Below, in pieces: positions 55,222 to 63,946 of a stretch of 64,000 bases of DNA (the first letter of the stretch is position 1; each line of letters starts with the position of its first letter). The stretch comes from Pseudomonas sp. PICF141 (lineage in GTDB: Bacteria > Pseudomonadota > Gammaproteobacteria > Pseudomonadales > Pseudomonadaceae), in the NCBI RefSeq assembly GCF_002286815.1, contig NZ_MUNM01000054.1, positions 1-64,000 of the forward strand. The letters are read 5' to 3'. The position numbers and the translations under genes are program-made. The notes below the pieces were generated by a model that was not told the origin of the DNA, ran no database searches, and was given only the letters and a program-made list of their open reading frames with translations.

Positions 55222-55848
55222 ATGACCACTTCCTACAAACGTCTCGACAAAGATAACGCCGCCGTTCTGCTGGTTGATCACCAGGCGGGTCTGCTTTCTC
55301 TGGTGCGCGATATCGATCCGGATCGTTTCAAGAACAACGTGCTGGCCCTGGCCGACCTGGCCAAGTACTTCAAGCTGCCAACGATTCTGACCACCAGTTT
55401 TGAAACCGGCCCTAACGGCCCTCTGGTACCGGAACTCAAAGCGTTGTTCCCGGATGCGCCTTACATCGCTCGCCCCGGCCAGATCAATGCCTGGGACAAC
55501 GAAGATTTCGTCAAGGCGATCAAGGCTACTGGTAAAAAGCAACTGATCATCGCTGGCGTAGTGACCGAAGTCTGCGTGGCGTTCCCGGCGCTGTCGGCCC
55601 TGGCCGAAGGCTTTGAGGTGTTCGTGGTGACCGATGCTTCCGGCACGTTCAACGAGTTGACCCGTCAATCGGCGTGGGATCGCATGTCGTCCTCCGGTGC
55701 CCAACTGATGACCTGGTTCGGCCTGGCCTGTGAACTGCATCGCGACTGGCGCAACGACGTGGAAGGTCTGGCGACTCTGTTCTCCAACCACATCCCGGAC
55801 TACCGCAACCTGATGACCAGCTACAACACCCTCACCAACAGCAAGTAA
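55222..55848 (+). CDS. Isochorismatase-family hydrolase (YcaC-like)
   Basis: A 208-residue cysteine hydrolase. Asp19 lies in LLVDHQAGL and Cys118 in GVVTEVCVAFPAL, the catalytic residues of the family, with the cis-peptide VVT motif before Cys. Length and the C-terminal SNHIPDYRNLM segment match YcaC-type proteins, which are octameric hydrolases of uncertain substrate. It is not an isochorismatase of siderophore synthesis, as no aryl carrier domain or salicylate/DHB genes are nearby. The ATG at 55222 follows GCGAGGA. A long inverted repeat downstream probably ends transcription. Confidence 0.92.
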   Translation: MTTSYKRLDKDNAAVLLVDHQAGLLSLVRDIDPDRFKNNVLALADLAKYFKLPTILTTSFETGPNGPLVPELKALFPDAPYIARPGQINAWDNEDFVKAIKATGKKQLIIAGVVTEVCVAFPALSALAEGFEVFVVTDASGTFNELTRQSAWDRMSSSGAQLMTWFGLACELHRDWRNDVEGLATLFSNHIPDYRNLMTSYNTLTNSK

Positions 55849-55855
55849 TTAATGG

Positions 55856-56017
55856 GGGAGCGGGCCTGTGTGGCGAGGGGGCTTGCCCCCGTTCGGCTGC
55901 GAAGCAGTCGTAAAACCGGGTCACCGCGTTCTAATTCAAGATCGCGGTGACTGGTTTTAGGGGGGCTTCGCGCCCCAACGGGGGCAAGCCCCCTCGCCAC
56001 ACAAGCCCGCTCCCACA
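55856..56017. repeat. Long inverted repeat (GCGAGGGGGCTTGCCCCC family)
   Basis: GGAGCGGGCCTGTGTGGCGAGGGGG... is mirrored by ...CCCCCTCGCCACACAAGCCCGCTCC, with nested arms. It fills most of 55849-56090 between two genes in the same orientation. Confidence 0.85.
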
Positions 56018-56090
56018 GCGTTTTGTGTTGTTCTGAAGGCATCAAATCCTCCTACACTGTGCCCATCCGTACTATTGCTGGAGTTGCTTG

Positions 56091-57533
56091 ATGCTGTCAC
56101 TGCTTACCGATCACCCGTTGCTTAGCGCGCTGCTCCTGATTCTTATCGATCTGGTGTTGTGGCGTTTGATCACCGCCAGCGGCAGCCATTGGAAACTGGC
56201 GGTACGACTGGTGATTTTTTCCTTGTTCAGCGTGCTGCTGTTCAATGAAGGCTTGAACCCCATGGCGCCGGCGCCTTGGGTCGACAATGTGCCGTTGCAC
56301 CTGGCGGCGACCGGTTTGCAGATCGGTTGGTGGCTGTATGCAGCGCGCACCCTGACGGTGTTGATCGGCACGGTGATGATGCAACGGGTCGGGCACACCG
56401 GGCGTTTGCTGCAGGATCTGCTCGGCGCCGTGATTTTCCTGATCGCGGTCATCGCCGCCCTGGCGTATGTGCTCGAATTACCGGTCAAGGGCGTGCTGGC
56501 AACCTCTGGTGCGTTGGCGATCATCGTCGGTCTGGCCTTGCAAAGTACTCTCAGCGACGTGTTCTCCGGGATTGTCCTGAACACCACCAAACCCTATCAA
56601 CTGGATGACTGGATCTCCATCGACGGCACCGAAGGCCGGGTCACCGACATCGACTGGCGCGCCACACGCCTGCAGACCGCGCAAGGCAGCATGGCGGTGA
56701 TTCCCAACTCACTGGCGGCCAAGGCCAAGATTGTCAACTTCAGCCGGCCCAGTGACATTTTCGGGGTGTCGATCAGCGTGCACGTCAGCCCCCATGCTCG
56801 TCCGCAAACGGTGATTGATGCACTGGAGCGGGCCATGCAGGGCTGCCGCTTTCTGTTGGCCAGACCGGCACCGAGCGTGTCATTGAAAAGCTCCGGCAGC
56901 ACTGGCATGGAATACGAAATCAGTGGCTTCGTGGTCTCCATGGATCAGAAACGCATGGTGCGTAATCTGCTGTTTGATCTGGCGTTCCGGCACTTGCAGG
57001 CGTCCGGTGTCAGCCTGTTGTCCAGTGTCGAGCCCAACGCACCTGCTGCGCCGTCACGGCCGCGGGCGCTGCTGGACAGCTCGAACATCTTCTCGACCTT
57101 GCGTCAGGAAGAGAAAGAAACCTTCAGCCAGAATATGAAGCTGCAAACCTTCCGCGCCGGGGAAATGATCCTGCCGGCGGGGGAGGTCAGCGATCACCTG
57201 TTCATCATCGAATCCGGCGTGGTGTCGGTCACCCTGAGCCGCGCTGGCAAAAAAATCGAGGCCGGGCGCATGGGGCCGGGTGAGGTGATAGGCGAGGCCG
57301 GGATTCTGTCCGATGAATCGACGCTCGCCGATTTTTCGGCCAAGACCTTTTGCACGCTCTACCGCATCGAGAAGGAATACCTCAAGCCATGCCTGGATGC
57401 GCGGCATGACATCAATGAGGCGATGCAGGCCTTGCTGGATTTCCGTTTGCATACGGCTCAGGCACTGATTCAGGAAACGCCCAAGATGGTGGAGAAGAAG
57501 GGGTTTTTGCAGTGGTTGCGCAGGCGGGCTTAG
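56091..57533 (+). CDS. MscS-type mechanosensitive channel with C-terminal cyclic-nucleotide-binding domain
   Basis: A 480-residue inner-membrane protein. Several N-terminal helices (about 5-160) lead to the pore-lining GALAIIVGLALQSTLSDVFSGI, then the MscS beta domain (LDDWISIDGTEGRVTDIDWRATRLQT). A CRP-like cNMP-binding domain (about 335-460; FRAGEMILPAGEVSDHLFIIESGVVSV, GPGEVIGEAGILSDE) follows. Such channels are gated or modulated by nucleotide instead of, or as well as, tension. I chose the ATG at 56091, with GGAG at 56080. It appears monocistronic. Confidence 0.92.
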   Translation: MLSLLTDHPLLSALLLILIDLVLWRLITASGSHWKLAVRLVIFSLFSVLLFNEGLNPMAPAPWVDNVPLHLAATGLQIGWWLYAARTLTVLIGTVMMQRVGHTGRLLQDLLGAVIFLIAVIAALAYVLELPVKGVLATSGALAIIVGLALQSTLSDVFSGIVLNTTKPYQLDDWISIDGTEGRVTDIDWRATRLQTAQGSMAVIPNSLAAKAKIVNFSRPSDIFGVSISVHVSPHARPQTVIDALERAMQGCRFLLARPAPSVSLKSSGSTGMEYEISGFVVSMDQKRMVRNLLFDLAFRHLQASGVSLLSSVEPNAPAAPSRPRALLDSSNIFSTLRQEEKETFSQNMKLQTFRAGEMILPAGEVSDHLFIIESGVVSVTLSRAGKKIEAGRMGPGEVIGEAGILSDESTLADFSAKTFCTLYRIEKEYLKPCLDARHDINEAMQALLDFRLHTAQALIQETPKMVEKKGFLQWLRRRA

Positions 57534-57783
57534 GTTCGCGTGCATCCGTACACTCGGATGGGGCTTCAACAGGCACTGAACGGATGGGCTGTTCTGCGAC
57601 AGGGGTGCGGTCTTGAGCGCTCTGCTCCAAGGGCAGATGTTGCAACGCCATGCCGATGGGGCCAACCGCCAGTAACAAGCCTAGACGAGCCAGGGTTTGG
57701 CGACGTGTCAGCGGTTGCTGATGCGCCGTCCCAGAAATTGACGAAGTGACACAGGACAACGGCATTCGGGAGGAGAGCGACAT
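57412..57783 (-). CDS. Doubtful small ORF with twin-Arg/hydrophobic segment
   Basis: A possible 123-residue protein starting MSLSSRMPLSC, with PLTRRQTLARLGLLLAVGPIGMAL (about residues 24-47), a twin-Arg-like or membrane segment, then a low-complexity Pro/Ala-rich tail whose last 40 residues overlap the 3' end of the channel gene on the other strand. In favour: AAAGGAG lies 11 bases before the ATG, and a Fur-like palindrome is about 40 bases upstream. Against: no recognisable domain and the antisense overlap. It fills the otherwise empty 57534-57989 interval. Confidence 0.3.
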   Translation of the reverse strand: MSLSSRMPLSCVTSSISGTAHQQPLTRRQTLARLGLLLAVGPIGMALQHLPLEQSAQDRTPVAEQPIRSVPVEAPSECTDAREPKPACATTAKTPSSPPSWAFPESVPEPYANGNPARPASPH

Positions 57784-57824
57784 GATGGCAGATACTCCTT
57801 TCGGGCATCCCGGCCGCGTAATCA

Positions 57825-57841
57825 AGAATGAATCGCATTCT
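57825..57841 (-). promoter_or_regulatory. Fur-box-like palindrome
   Basis: AGAATG-N5-CATTCT is a perfect 6-bp inverted repeat resembling the AATGAnAATCATT core of Fur boxes. It is placed to control the small minus-strand ORF; the carboxymuconolactone-decarboxylase-like gene starts about 150 bases away on the other side. Confidence 0.35.
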
Positions 57842-57989
57842 AATGGCGTCGAGGCGCTGATGGCAATTACCCATGCCTTCTATTTATCGCGCTTGCCTTT
57901 GGCATCCTCAACTTCCCAATAATTGGCTATTTGTTCCACCGCAGGCCGGCATTAACGTAGCGCCAACCCATCTGTGACTGGAGCTCACC

Positions 57990-58430
57990 ATGCAACCTCG
58001 TATCGATTTCTACACCGCCTCCCCGGACGGCCTCAAAGCGATGATCGCCCTGGAAGCCGCTGTCTCGAAGCTGCCCCTGGAAAAATCGCTGATCGAACTG
58101 GTCAAGCTGCGCGCATCGCAGATCAACGGCTGTGCCTTCTGCCTCGACATGCACGCCGCCGATGCCCGCAAGGATGGCGAGACCGAGCGTCGGCTTTACA
58201 CCTTGTCGGCATGGCGTGAAACGCCGTTTTTCACCCCCCGTGAACGGGCGGCCCTGGCCTGGACCGAGTCCTTGACCCAACTGAGCCTGACCCACGCCCC
58301 GGACGAAGACTATGTAATGCTCAGCGCCGAGTTCAGTCCCAAGGAAATGGTCGACCTGACCGTGGCGATTTCCACCATCAACAGCTGGAATCGCCTGGCC
58401 GTGGGTTTTCGCAAAATGCCTCAAGCCTGA
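57990..58430 (+). CDS. Carboxymuconolactone decarboxylase/AhpD-family protein
   Basis: A 146-residue helical protein with the AhpD-like redox motif CAFCLDMH in ELVKLRASQINGCAFCLDMHAADAR, the CxxC active site of alkylhydroperoxidase-type CMD-family proteins. It is therefore more likely a peroxidase-like redox protein than a ring-cleavage decarboxylase. The ATG at 57990 follows CTGGAG. It lies just ahead of a fecI-like sigma-factor gene in the same orientation, but the 214-bp gap has its own Fur-like site, so they are probably separate units. Confidence 0.92.
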   Translation: MQPRIDFYTASPDGLKAMIALEAAVSKLPLEKSLIELVKLRASQINGCAFCLDMHAADARKDGETERRLYTLSAWRETPFFTPRERAALAWTESLTQLSLTHAPDEDYVMLSAEFSPKEMVDLTVAISTINSWNRLAVGFRKMPQA

Positions 58431-58467
58431 TTTTTTGAGATAGCGACCAGGCTCAATGCCCATCGGT

Positions 58468-58495
58468 ATTGAGCATTGAGCATTGAGCATTGGGC
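58468..58495 (+). repeat. Four tandem copies of a 7-bp unit
   Basis: ATTGAGC occurs three times in a row and is followed by ATTGGGC. GCTCAATGCC at 58451-58460 is complementary to GG(C)ATTGAGC, so the repeats can pair with it as alternative hairpins. Confidence 0.8.
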
Positions 58496-58599
58496 GCCCG
58501 CGGCATCGATGCCGGCGCGGGCCGCCCGCTATTTTTTATCCTGGTTCGACATCTCCAGTCTTCCGACGAGCTACACGAGGGAATCCATTGCTTCCAGTT

Positions 58600-58618
58600 A
58601 ATAGGAAGCATTACTATT
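58600..58618 (+). promoter_or_regulatory. Fur-box-like site before the fecI-like gene
   Basis: AATAGGAAGCATTACTATT is a 19-bp imperfect palindrome (7 of 9 positions symmetrical about the centre), the size of a Fur box, 26 bases before the sigma-factor start. FecI-type sigma genes are typically Fur-repressed. Confidence 0.5.
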
Positions 58619-58644
58619 CGCGCCCCCCTCCACAGCACACCGCA

Positions 58645-59145
58645 ATGACCTCCAAGCTGCCCCGCAGACACGGCTTTTTCGAGCATTACGAAGAGTTGAT
58701 TGGCACCTGGACCCGTCGCCTGAGAAATCGTCAGCAGGCCGAGGACCTGGCCCACGACACCTTCGTGCGGGTGCTTGAGTCCGATTCGGCGGAGGTGCAA
58801 CAACCTCGGGCGTATTTGCACCAGACCGCACGCAACATTGCGGTGGATGGTTATCGGCGTGAGGATCGGCGGGGCGCCATGGAGTCGGAGGCGATCGATC
58901 ACAGTGCGTCGTCGTCCGGCGACCCGGAGCATTTCATGCACGCGATCCAGTTGGCGGATTCCATCGAACGGGCGCTTACCGAGCTGCCGCTCAACTGCCG
59001 CAAGGTGTTCGTCTGGCAGAAGATCGAAGGCCTGACCCAGGCCGAAATCGCCGAACGCCTGGGGCTGTCCAAGAACATGGTGGAAAAGTATATGATCCGC
59101 ACCCTGCGGCATTTGCGTGATCGCCTGGACGGGTTGCAACCATGA
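58645..59145 (+). CDS. FecI-like ECF sigma factor
   Basis: A 166-residue ECF sigma factor with region 2 (AEDLAHDTFVRVLE, QPRAYLHQTARNIAVDGYRRE) and region 4 (LPLNCRKVFVWQKIEGLTQAEIAERLGLSKNMVEKYMIRTLRHL). It is followed by fecR-like and fecA-like genes, making a standard cell-surface signalling set. The ATG at 58645 gives a normal-length protein but has no good ribosome site. Upstream in-frame codons look non-coding, so translation may start elsewhere nearby. Confidence 0.93.
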   Translation: MTSKLPRRHGFFEHYEELIGTWTRRLRNRQQAEDLAHDTFVRVLESDSAEVQQPRAYLHQTARNIAVDGYRREDRRGAMESEAIDHSASSSGDPEHFMHAIQLADSIERALTELPLNCRKVFVWQKIEGLTQAEIAERLGLSKNMVEKYMIRTLRHLRDRLDGLQP

Positions 59146-59185
59146 TTCGCCGCGCCTTTTCATTCCCGGCCCAACAGGACTTTCC

Positions 59186-60160
59186 ATGATGGATACTTGT
59201 GATTGTGCGTGCGGGCAAACAACGGTTCGCGATGAAGCGGCGCGCTGGTTTGTGCGTTTGCAGGACCCTGCCGTCAACGCCGAAGAGCAGCGGGGTTTCG
59301 AGGTCTGGCTGGACGAACACCCACAGCATCGCGACGAATATCAAATGCTTCAGCGTCTGTGGGCAGCGGCCGATCTGCTACCCGCCAAACGCTTGCACGC
59401 CTTGTGCGAAACTCCGCCGGCACGCCGCACACGTCATTCGCTGGTGGGTTATGCAGCGGCCGCCAGTGTGTTGGCGGTGGCGCTCGGCCTGGGCGTATTC
59501 AGTGGCTTGAACCATCCGGCGACCTACACGGCTGAATATTCCACGGCCTTTGGCGAACGTCGCCATGTGGCACTGCCGGACGGTTCGGTGATCGATTTGA
59601 ACAGCCGCAGCCGGGTGCAGGTGCGCTATGAAAAGGATCGTCGCAGCATCGAATTGACGCAAGGCGAGGCGATGTTCAGCGTCGAGCACGACAGCGGCCG
59701 ACCGTTCGTGGTCGAGGCGGGCAGCGGCAAGGTGACGGTCACCGGCACCCGTTTCGACGTGCGTCGCGACAGCAGCGAAACCCGGGTCGCAGTGGAGCAG
59801 GGCACGGTCAAGGTTCAAGGTAGCGGCACGGATTTCGTCAGCCTCACCGCCGGCCTTGGTACTCGCGTCAATGCCCAGGGCTTTGTCGCTGCCGCCTATG
59901 CGGTCAACCCTGCTGAACTGACCGCATGGCGCAGCGGCAAACTGGTGTTCAACAACGCCAGCCTGAGCGAAGTGGCCGAAGAAGTGTCGCGCTACCGGGA
60001 AAAACCGCTGACGGTCGGTAGCGCCAAAGTAGGCAATCTGCGCCTGACCAGCGTGTTCAAATCCGACAACACTGACGCACTGCTCAAGGCCTTGCCGAGC
60101 ATTCTGCCGGTAGCCATTCGGACCCTCGATGACGGCAGTCAGGAAATAATTGCCCGTTAG
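59186..60160 (+). CDS. FecR-like anti-sigma/sigma-regulator
   Basis: A 324-residue inner-membrane regulator. The cytoplasmic N-terminal domain (DEAARWFVRLQDP...WLDEHPQHRDEYQMLQRLW) binds the sigma factor. A single helix (YAAAASVLAVALGLGVFSGL, about 95-115) is followed by the periplasmic FecR domain (AFGERRHVALPDGSVIDLNSRSRV...VTGTRFDVR) and a C-terminal domain that contacts the receptor's STN domain (LVFNNASLSEVAEEVSRY). The start at 59186 follows ACAGGA; the next ATG (59189) is equally possible. It should sense the receptor encoded next. Confidence 0.95.
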   Translation: MMDTCDCACGQTTVRDEAARWFVRLQDPAVNAEEQRGFEVWLDEHPQHRDEYQMLQRLWAAADLLPAKRLHALCETPPARRTRHSLVGYAAAASVLAVALGLGVFSGLNHPATYTAEYSTAFGERRHVALPDGSVIDLNSRSRVQVRYEKDRRSIELTQGEAMFSVEHDSGRPFVVEAGSGKVTVTGTRFDVRRDSSETRVAVEQGTVKVQGSGTDFVSLTAGLGTRVNAQGFVAAAYAVNPAELTAWRSGKLVFNNASLSEVAEEVSRYREKPLTVGSAKVGNLRLTSVFKSDNTDALLKALPSILPVAIRTLDDGSQEIIAR

Positions 60161-60257
60161 ATTCAGGTTTTTTTCGAGTTCTTCGTCTTCTTGTCCAACT
60201 GCAACTGGTTTGCATTAACAGCCGCACACTTTTGCGATCCACAGGACAACGTTCGAC

Positions 60258-62681
60258 GTGAAGAAAACCACCGCTAAAAATAACAAAACATCCTGGCTGC
60301 CCCTCGCTCTCGCCTTGGCGGTCAGCTCGGCGCTGCCTCAGGCGTTCGCTGCCGATGCCATTCATATTCAGGCGCAGCCGTTGGGCCAGGCCTTGAGTCA
60401 GCTGGGCCAGCAAACCTCGCTGCAGGTTTTTTTCAGCCCTGAACTGGTGGCTGGCAAACAAGCCCCGGCAGTCGACGGTAATCTCTCGCCGGAACAAGCC
60501 TTGCGCCAATTGCTGCAAGGCAGTGGTCTGGAATACCGGATCGATGAAGGCTCGGTGACCCTGATGCCAGCCCCGACTTCTGCCGCCAACGGCCCGCTGG
60601 AATTGGGCGTGACCAACATCAAAGTGGTTGGCGACTGGCTCGGCGATGCCAATGCCGCCGTGGTGCAAAACCATCCCGGCGCGCGCACGGTGATCCGTCG
60701 CGAAGCCATGGTCGAGCAGGGCGCGATGAACGTGGGTGAGGTGCTGCGTCGTGTACCCGGCGTGCAAGTGCAGGATGCCAACGGCACCGGCGGCAGCGAT
60801 ATTTCCCTGAACGTTGGCGTGCGTGGCCTGACCTCGCGCCTGTCGCCACGCTCTACCGTGCTGATCGACGGCGTACCGGCCGCCTTTGCGCCTTATGGGC
60901 AACCGCAGCTGTCCATGGCACCAATTTCCTCCGGCAACCTGGACAGCATCGACGTGGTGCGTGGCGCCGGTTCCGTGCGTTATGGGCCGCAGAACGTCGG
61001 TGGCGTGATCAACTTCGTCACCCGGGCGATTCCGGAGAAAGCCACCGGTGAAATCGGCACCACTTTGGAAACCACTCAGCGCGGTGGCTGGAAACACATC
61101 GACACCGCGTTTCTGGGGGGGACCGCCGATAACGGCATGGGCGTGGCACTGTTGTATTCCGGGGTGAACGGCGACGGTTATCGCAAAAGCAACAACAGCA
61201 ATGACATCGACGACGTGATCCTCAAGACCCATTGGGCGCCCACCGATCAGGACGATTTCAGCCTCAATTTCCACTACTACGACGCCAGCGCCGACATGCC
61301 CGGCGGCCTGACGCAGAAGCAGTACGACGCCGATCCGTTCCAGTCCGTTCGCGATCATGACAACTTCAGCGGCCGGCGCAAGGACGTGTCCTTCAAGTGG
61401 ATCCGGCAGATCGACGACCGCACCCAGGCCGAAGTGCTGACTTACTATTCCGACAGCTTCCGTGGCAGCACCATCGCCGCACGCGACCAGAAAACCCTCA
61501 GCTCTTATCCGCGCACTTACTACACCTTCGGCATCGAACCGCGGGTGTCCCATGTGTTTGACCTTGGGCCAACCACTCAGGAAGCCAGCGTCGGTTATCG
61601 CTACTTGAAAGAAGGCATGCATGAGGAGGCGAGCCGCCTGGCGCTGGTGAACAATCAGCCGGTGGTCACCAAAACGTCTGATGGCCATGTGTTCCAGGAT
61701 CGCACCGGCGGCACCGAAGCTCACGCCATTTACATCGATGACAAGATCGACGTCGGCAACTGGACCGTGACTCCCGGCATCCGTTTCGAGAGCATCAGTA
61801 CCGAATGGCACGACCGTCCGGTTCTCGATACCGCCGGCAAACCTGTTCAGGAAAAGCGCCGCAGCATCGACAGTAATGAACCGCTGCCGGCCCTGAGCGT
61901 GATGTATCACATGTCTGAAGCCTGGAAGCTGTTCGCCAACTACGAAACCTCGTTTGGCAGCCTGCAATATTTCCAGCTCGGTCAGGGTGGTTCGGGTGAC
62001 AACACCGCCAACGGCCTGAACCCGGAAAAGGCCAAGACCTACGAGATCGGCACGCGCTACAACGATGACGTGTGGGGCGGGGAAGTGACGCTGTTCTACA
62101 TCGACTTTGATAAGGAGTTGCAATACATCAGCAACGATGTGGGCTGGACCAACCTGGGCGCCACCACGCACCAGGGCCTTGAAGCCTCGGTGCACTACGA
62201 CATGGCGGCGCTGGACCCACGGCTCGACGGCCTGACCGCCAATGCCGGTTTTACCTACACCCGCGCGGTTTACGAAGGTGAGATTCCAGGCTTCAAGGGC
62301 CGTGATCTACCGTTCTACTCGCGTCAGGTGGCCACCGCCGGGCTGCGTTACGACATCAACCGCTGGACCTACAACCTCGATGCCTTTGCCCAGTCCAAAC
62401 AGCGCTCGCCGGGCACCGCGGTGAACGCTGATGGCAGTTTCAGCGGCAACTACATCACCGAAGGCAGCGCGGACGGCCAGTACGGCGACATTCCGGGTTA
62501 CGTCACCTGGAACGTGCGTGGCGGTTATGACTTCGGCTCGCAACTGTCGAACCTGAAAGTCGGAGCGGGGGTGAAGAACATTTTCGACAAGCAGTACTTC
62601 ACCCGCTCCAGCGACAACAACTCGGGGATGTACGTCGGCGCGCCACGCACATTCTTTGTGCAGGCCAGCGTCGGGTTCTGA
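60258..62681 (+). CDS. FecA-like TonB-dependent siderophore receptor with signalling domain
   Basis: An 807-residue outer-membrane receptor starting at GTG (MKKTTAKNN), with a signal peptide ending near AFAADAIH. The STN domain (about 32-112; IQAQPLGQALSQLGQQTSLQVFFSPELV) precedes the plug (VGEVLRRVPGVQVQDANGTGGSDISLNVGVRGL, DVVRGAGSVRYGPQNVGGVINFVTR) and a barrel ending VQASVGF. Length and the plug and barrel pattern resemble FecA-type ferric dicitrate receptors, but the ligand is not certain. With the sigma and FecR genes upstream it forms a signal-transducing uptake system separate from FpvA/FpvI. Confidence 0.94.
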   Translation: MKKTTAKNNKTSWLPLALALAVSSALPQAFAADAIHIQAQPLGQALSQLGQQTSLQVFFSPELVAGKQAPAVDGNLSPEQALRQLLQGSGLEYRIDEGSVTLMPAPTSAANGPLELGVTNIKVVGDWLGDANAAVVQNHPGARTVIRREAMVEQGAMNVGEVLRRVPGVQVQDANGTGGSDISLNVGVRGLTSRLSPRSTVLIDGVPAAFAPYGQPQLSMAPISSGNLDSIDVVRGAGSVRYGPQNVGGVINFVTRAIPEKATGEIGTTLETTQRGGWKHIDTAFLGGTADNGMGVALLYSGVNGDGYRKSNNSNDIDDVILKTHWAPTDQDDFSLNFHYYDASADMPGGLTQKQYDADPFQSVRDHDNFSGRRKDVSFKWIRQIDDRTQAEVLTYYSDSFRGSTIAARDQKTLSSYPRTYYTFGIEPRVSHVFDLGPTTQEASVGYRYLKEGMHEEASRLALVNNQPVVTKTSDGHVFQDRTGGTEAHAIYIDDKIDVGNWTVTPGIRFESISTEWHDRPVLDTAGKPVQEKRRSIDSNEPLPALSVMYHMSEAWKLFANYETSFGSLQYFQLGQGGSGDNTANGLNPEKAKTYEIGTRYNDDVWGGEVTLFYIDFDKELQYISNDVGWTNLGATTHQGLEASVHYDMAALDPRLDGLTANAGFTYTRAVYEGEIPGFKGRDLPFYSRQVATAGLRYDINRWTYNLDAFAQSKQRSPGTAVNADGSFSGNYITEGSADGQYGDIPGYVTWNVRGGYDFGSQLSNLKVGAGVKNIFDKQYFTRSSDNNSGMYVGAPRTFFVQASVGF

Positions 62682-62698
62682 TTGACCGAGGTGGATTC

Positions 62699-62790
62699 AT
62701 CGCGGGCAAGCCCGCTCCCACATGATCTTTGACGTCCACAAAATCTGTGTTCACTGAAGACCTATTGTAGGAGCGAGGCTTGCCCGCGAA
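62699..62790. repeat. Inverted pair of REP sequences
   Basis: CGCGGGCAAGCCCGCTCCCACA (62700-62721) and the diverged reverse copy GTAGGAGCGAGGCTTGCCCGCG (62767-62788) face each other between the convergent receptor and transporter genes. Confidence 0.85.
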
Positions 62791-62794
62791 GCTT

Positions 62795-63946
62795 TTAAAC
62801 CTTCAACACCCTCCCGCCAATCGCCACGGCCACCAGCAATATCGCCATCAACCCAAAGGCAAAACTCAAGCTGCTGCCGTGGGCGATAAAGCCGATCACC
62901 GCAGGCCCGGCGAGAATGCCCGCATAACCAAGAGTAGTAATGGCCGGCACGGCAATGCTTTCCGGCATGACGGTCTGTTTGCCGACGGCGGTGTACAGCA
63001 CCGGCACAATGTTCGAGCAGCCAGCCCCCAGCAACGCATAACCCACCAGCGCCGCCTCCCAGGCCGGTGCGAACGTCGCCAACGCCAGGCCTGCCGCGGC
63101 CGTCAGCCCACCGAACACAATCACCCGCGTATAACCAAGACGCCGAACAATCCTGTCGCCGGTCAAGCGCCCGACGGTCATGGTCAGCGCAAACGCCGCA
63201 TAACCCAGCCCCGCATACGCCGTGTCGATCCCGCGCTCCTGTGCCAGGAACACCGCGCTCCAGTCGAGCGCCGCGCCTTCGGCCAGGAACACGATGAAGC
63301 ACATCCCGCCGATAAACAGCACGATGCCATGGGGCACGGCGAATGCCGGGCCAGAACTTTCACTGCCGTAAGGTAACAGGTGCGGCGCAGCTTTGAGCAA
63401 GGCCAGCACGAGTATCACGATCACCACCAACATCGCCCCCAGCGGCGAAAAACCCAAACCGAGCAGGGCGCTGACACCCGCCGCACCGACGATTCCGCCG
63501 AGGCTGAACAGCCCATGAAAACCCGACATCATGGTCTGGCCGCTGGCCCGCTCGACGATCACCGCTTGCAGGTTCACCGTCGAATCCACGGTGCCCAGGC
63601 CCGCGCCGAACATGAACAATGCTGCGATCAACGCCGGAATCGAAGACACCGTCGCCAACAGCGGCAGTGCCGCACAGATCAATAAAGTCCCGCCGCTCAA
63701 CACCCGGCGGCAGCCGAAACGCGTCGCCAGAATACCGGCCATGGGCATCGCCAGAATCGAGCCCACCCCCAGACACAGCAGCAACAGCCCGAGGGTTCCT
63801 TCATCCAGGCCGGCCCGTGCCTTGGCGTAAGGCACCAACGGCGCCCAGGCCGCGATGCCGATGCCTGCGATGAAAAAGGCGATGCGGGTGGACATCTGTT
63901 CCAGACGCCCGGGGACGAATGCGGCTTGGGTGTTGAGGCTGGTCAT
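62795..63946 (-). CDS. Major facilitator superfamily transporter (YbjJ-like)
   Basis: A 383-residue inner-membrane protein with about 12 hydrophobic helices. The early loop has the MFS motif-A-like GILATRFGCRRVLSGG and an equivalent GDRIVRRLGYTRV in the second half. The sequence pattern resembles YbjJ-type transporters of unknown substrate. The ATG at 63946 follows AAGGATCG, a good site. The reading frame stays open to the right edge, but the extra residues look non-coding. No link to the pyoverdine genes is evident. Confidence 0.9.
   Translation of the reverse strand: MTSLNTQAAFVPGRLEQMSTRIAFFIAGIGIAAWAPLVPYAKARAGLDEGTLGLLLLCLGVGSILAMPMAGILATRFGCRRVLSGGTLLICAALPLLATVSSIPALIAALFMFGAGLGTVDSTVNLQAVIVERASGQTMMSGFHGLFSLGGIVGAAGVSALLGLGFSPLGAMLVVIVILVLALLKAAPHLLPYGSESSGPAFAVPHGIVLFIGGMCFIVFLAEGAALDWSAVFLAQERGIDTAYAGLGYAAFALTMTVGRLTGDRIVRRLGYTRVIVFGGLTAAAGLALATFAPAWEAALVGYALLGAGCSNIVPVLYTAVGKQTVMPESIAVPAITTLGYAGILAGPAVIGFIAHGSSLSFAFGLMAILLVAVAIGGRVLKV

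Noticed and set aside
55222..55848. Isochorismatase of an aryl-capped siderophore pathway
   Set aside because: No aryl carrier domain and no entC/entA/pch-type genes nearby. The sequence pattern is YcaC-like, so the family name reflects fold only.
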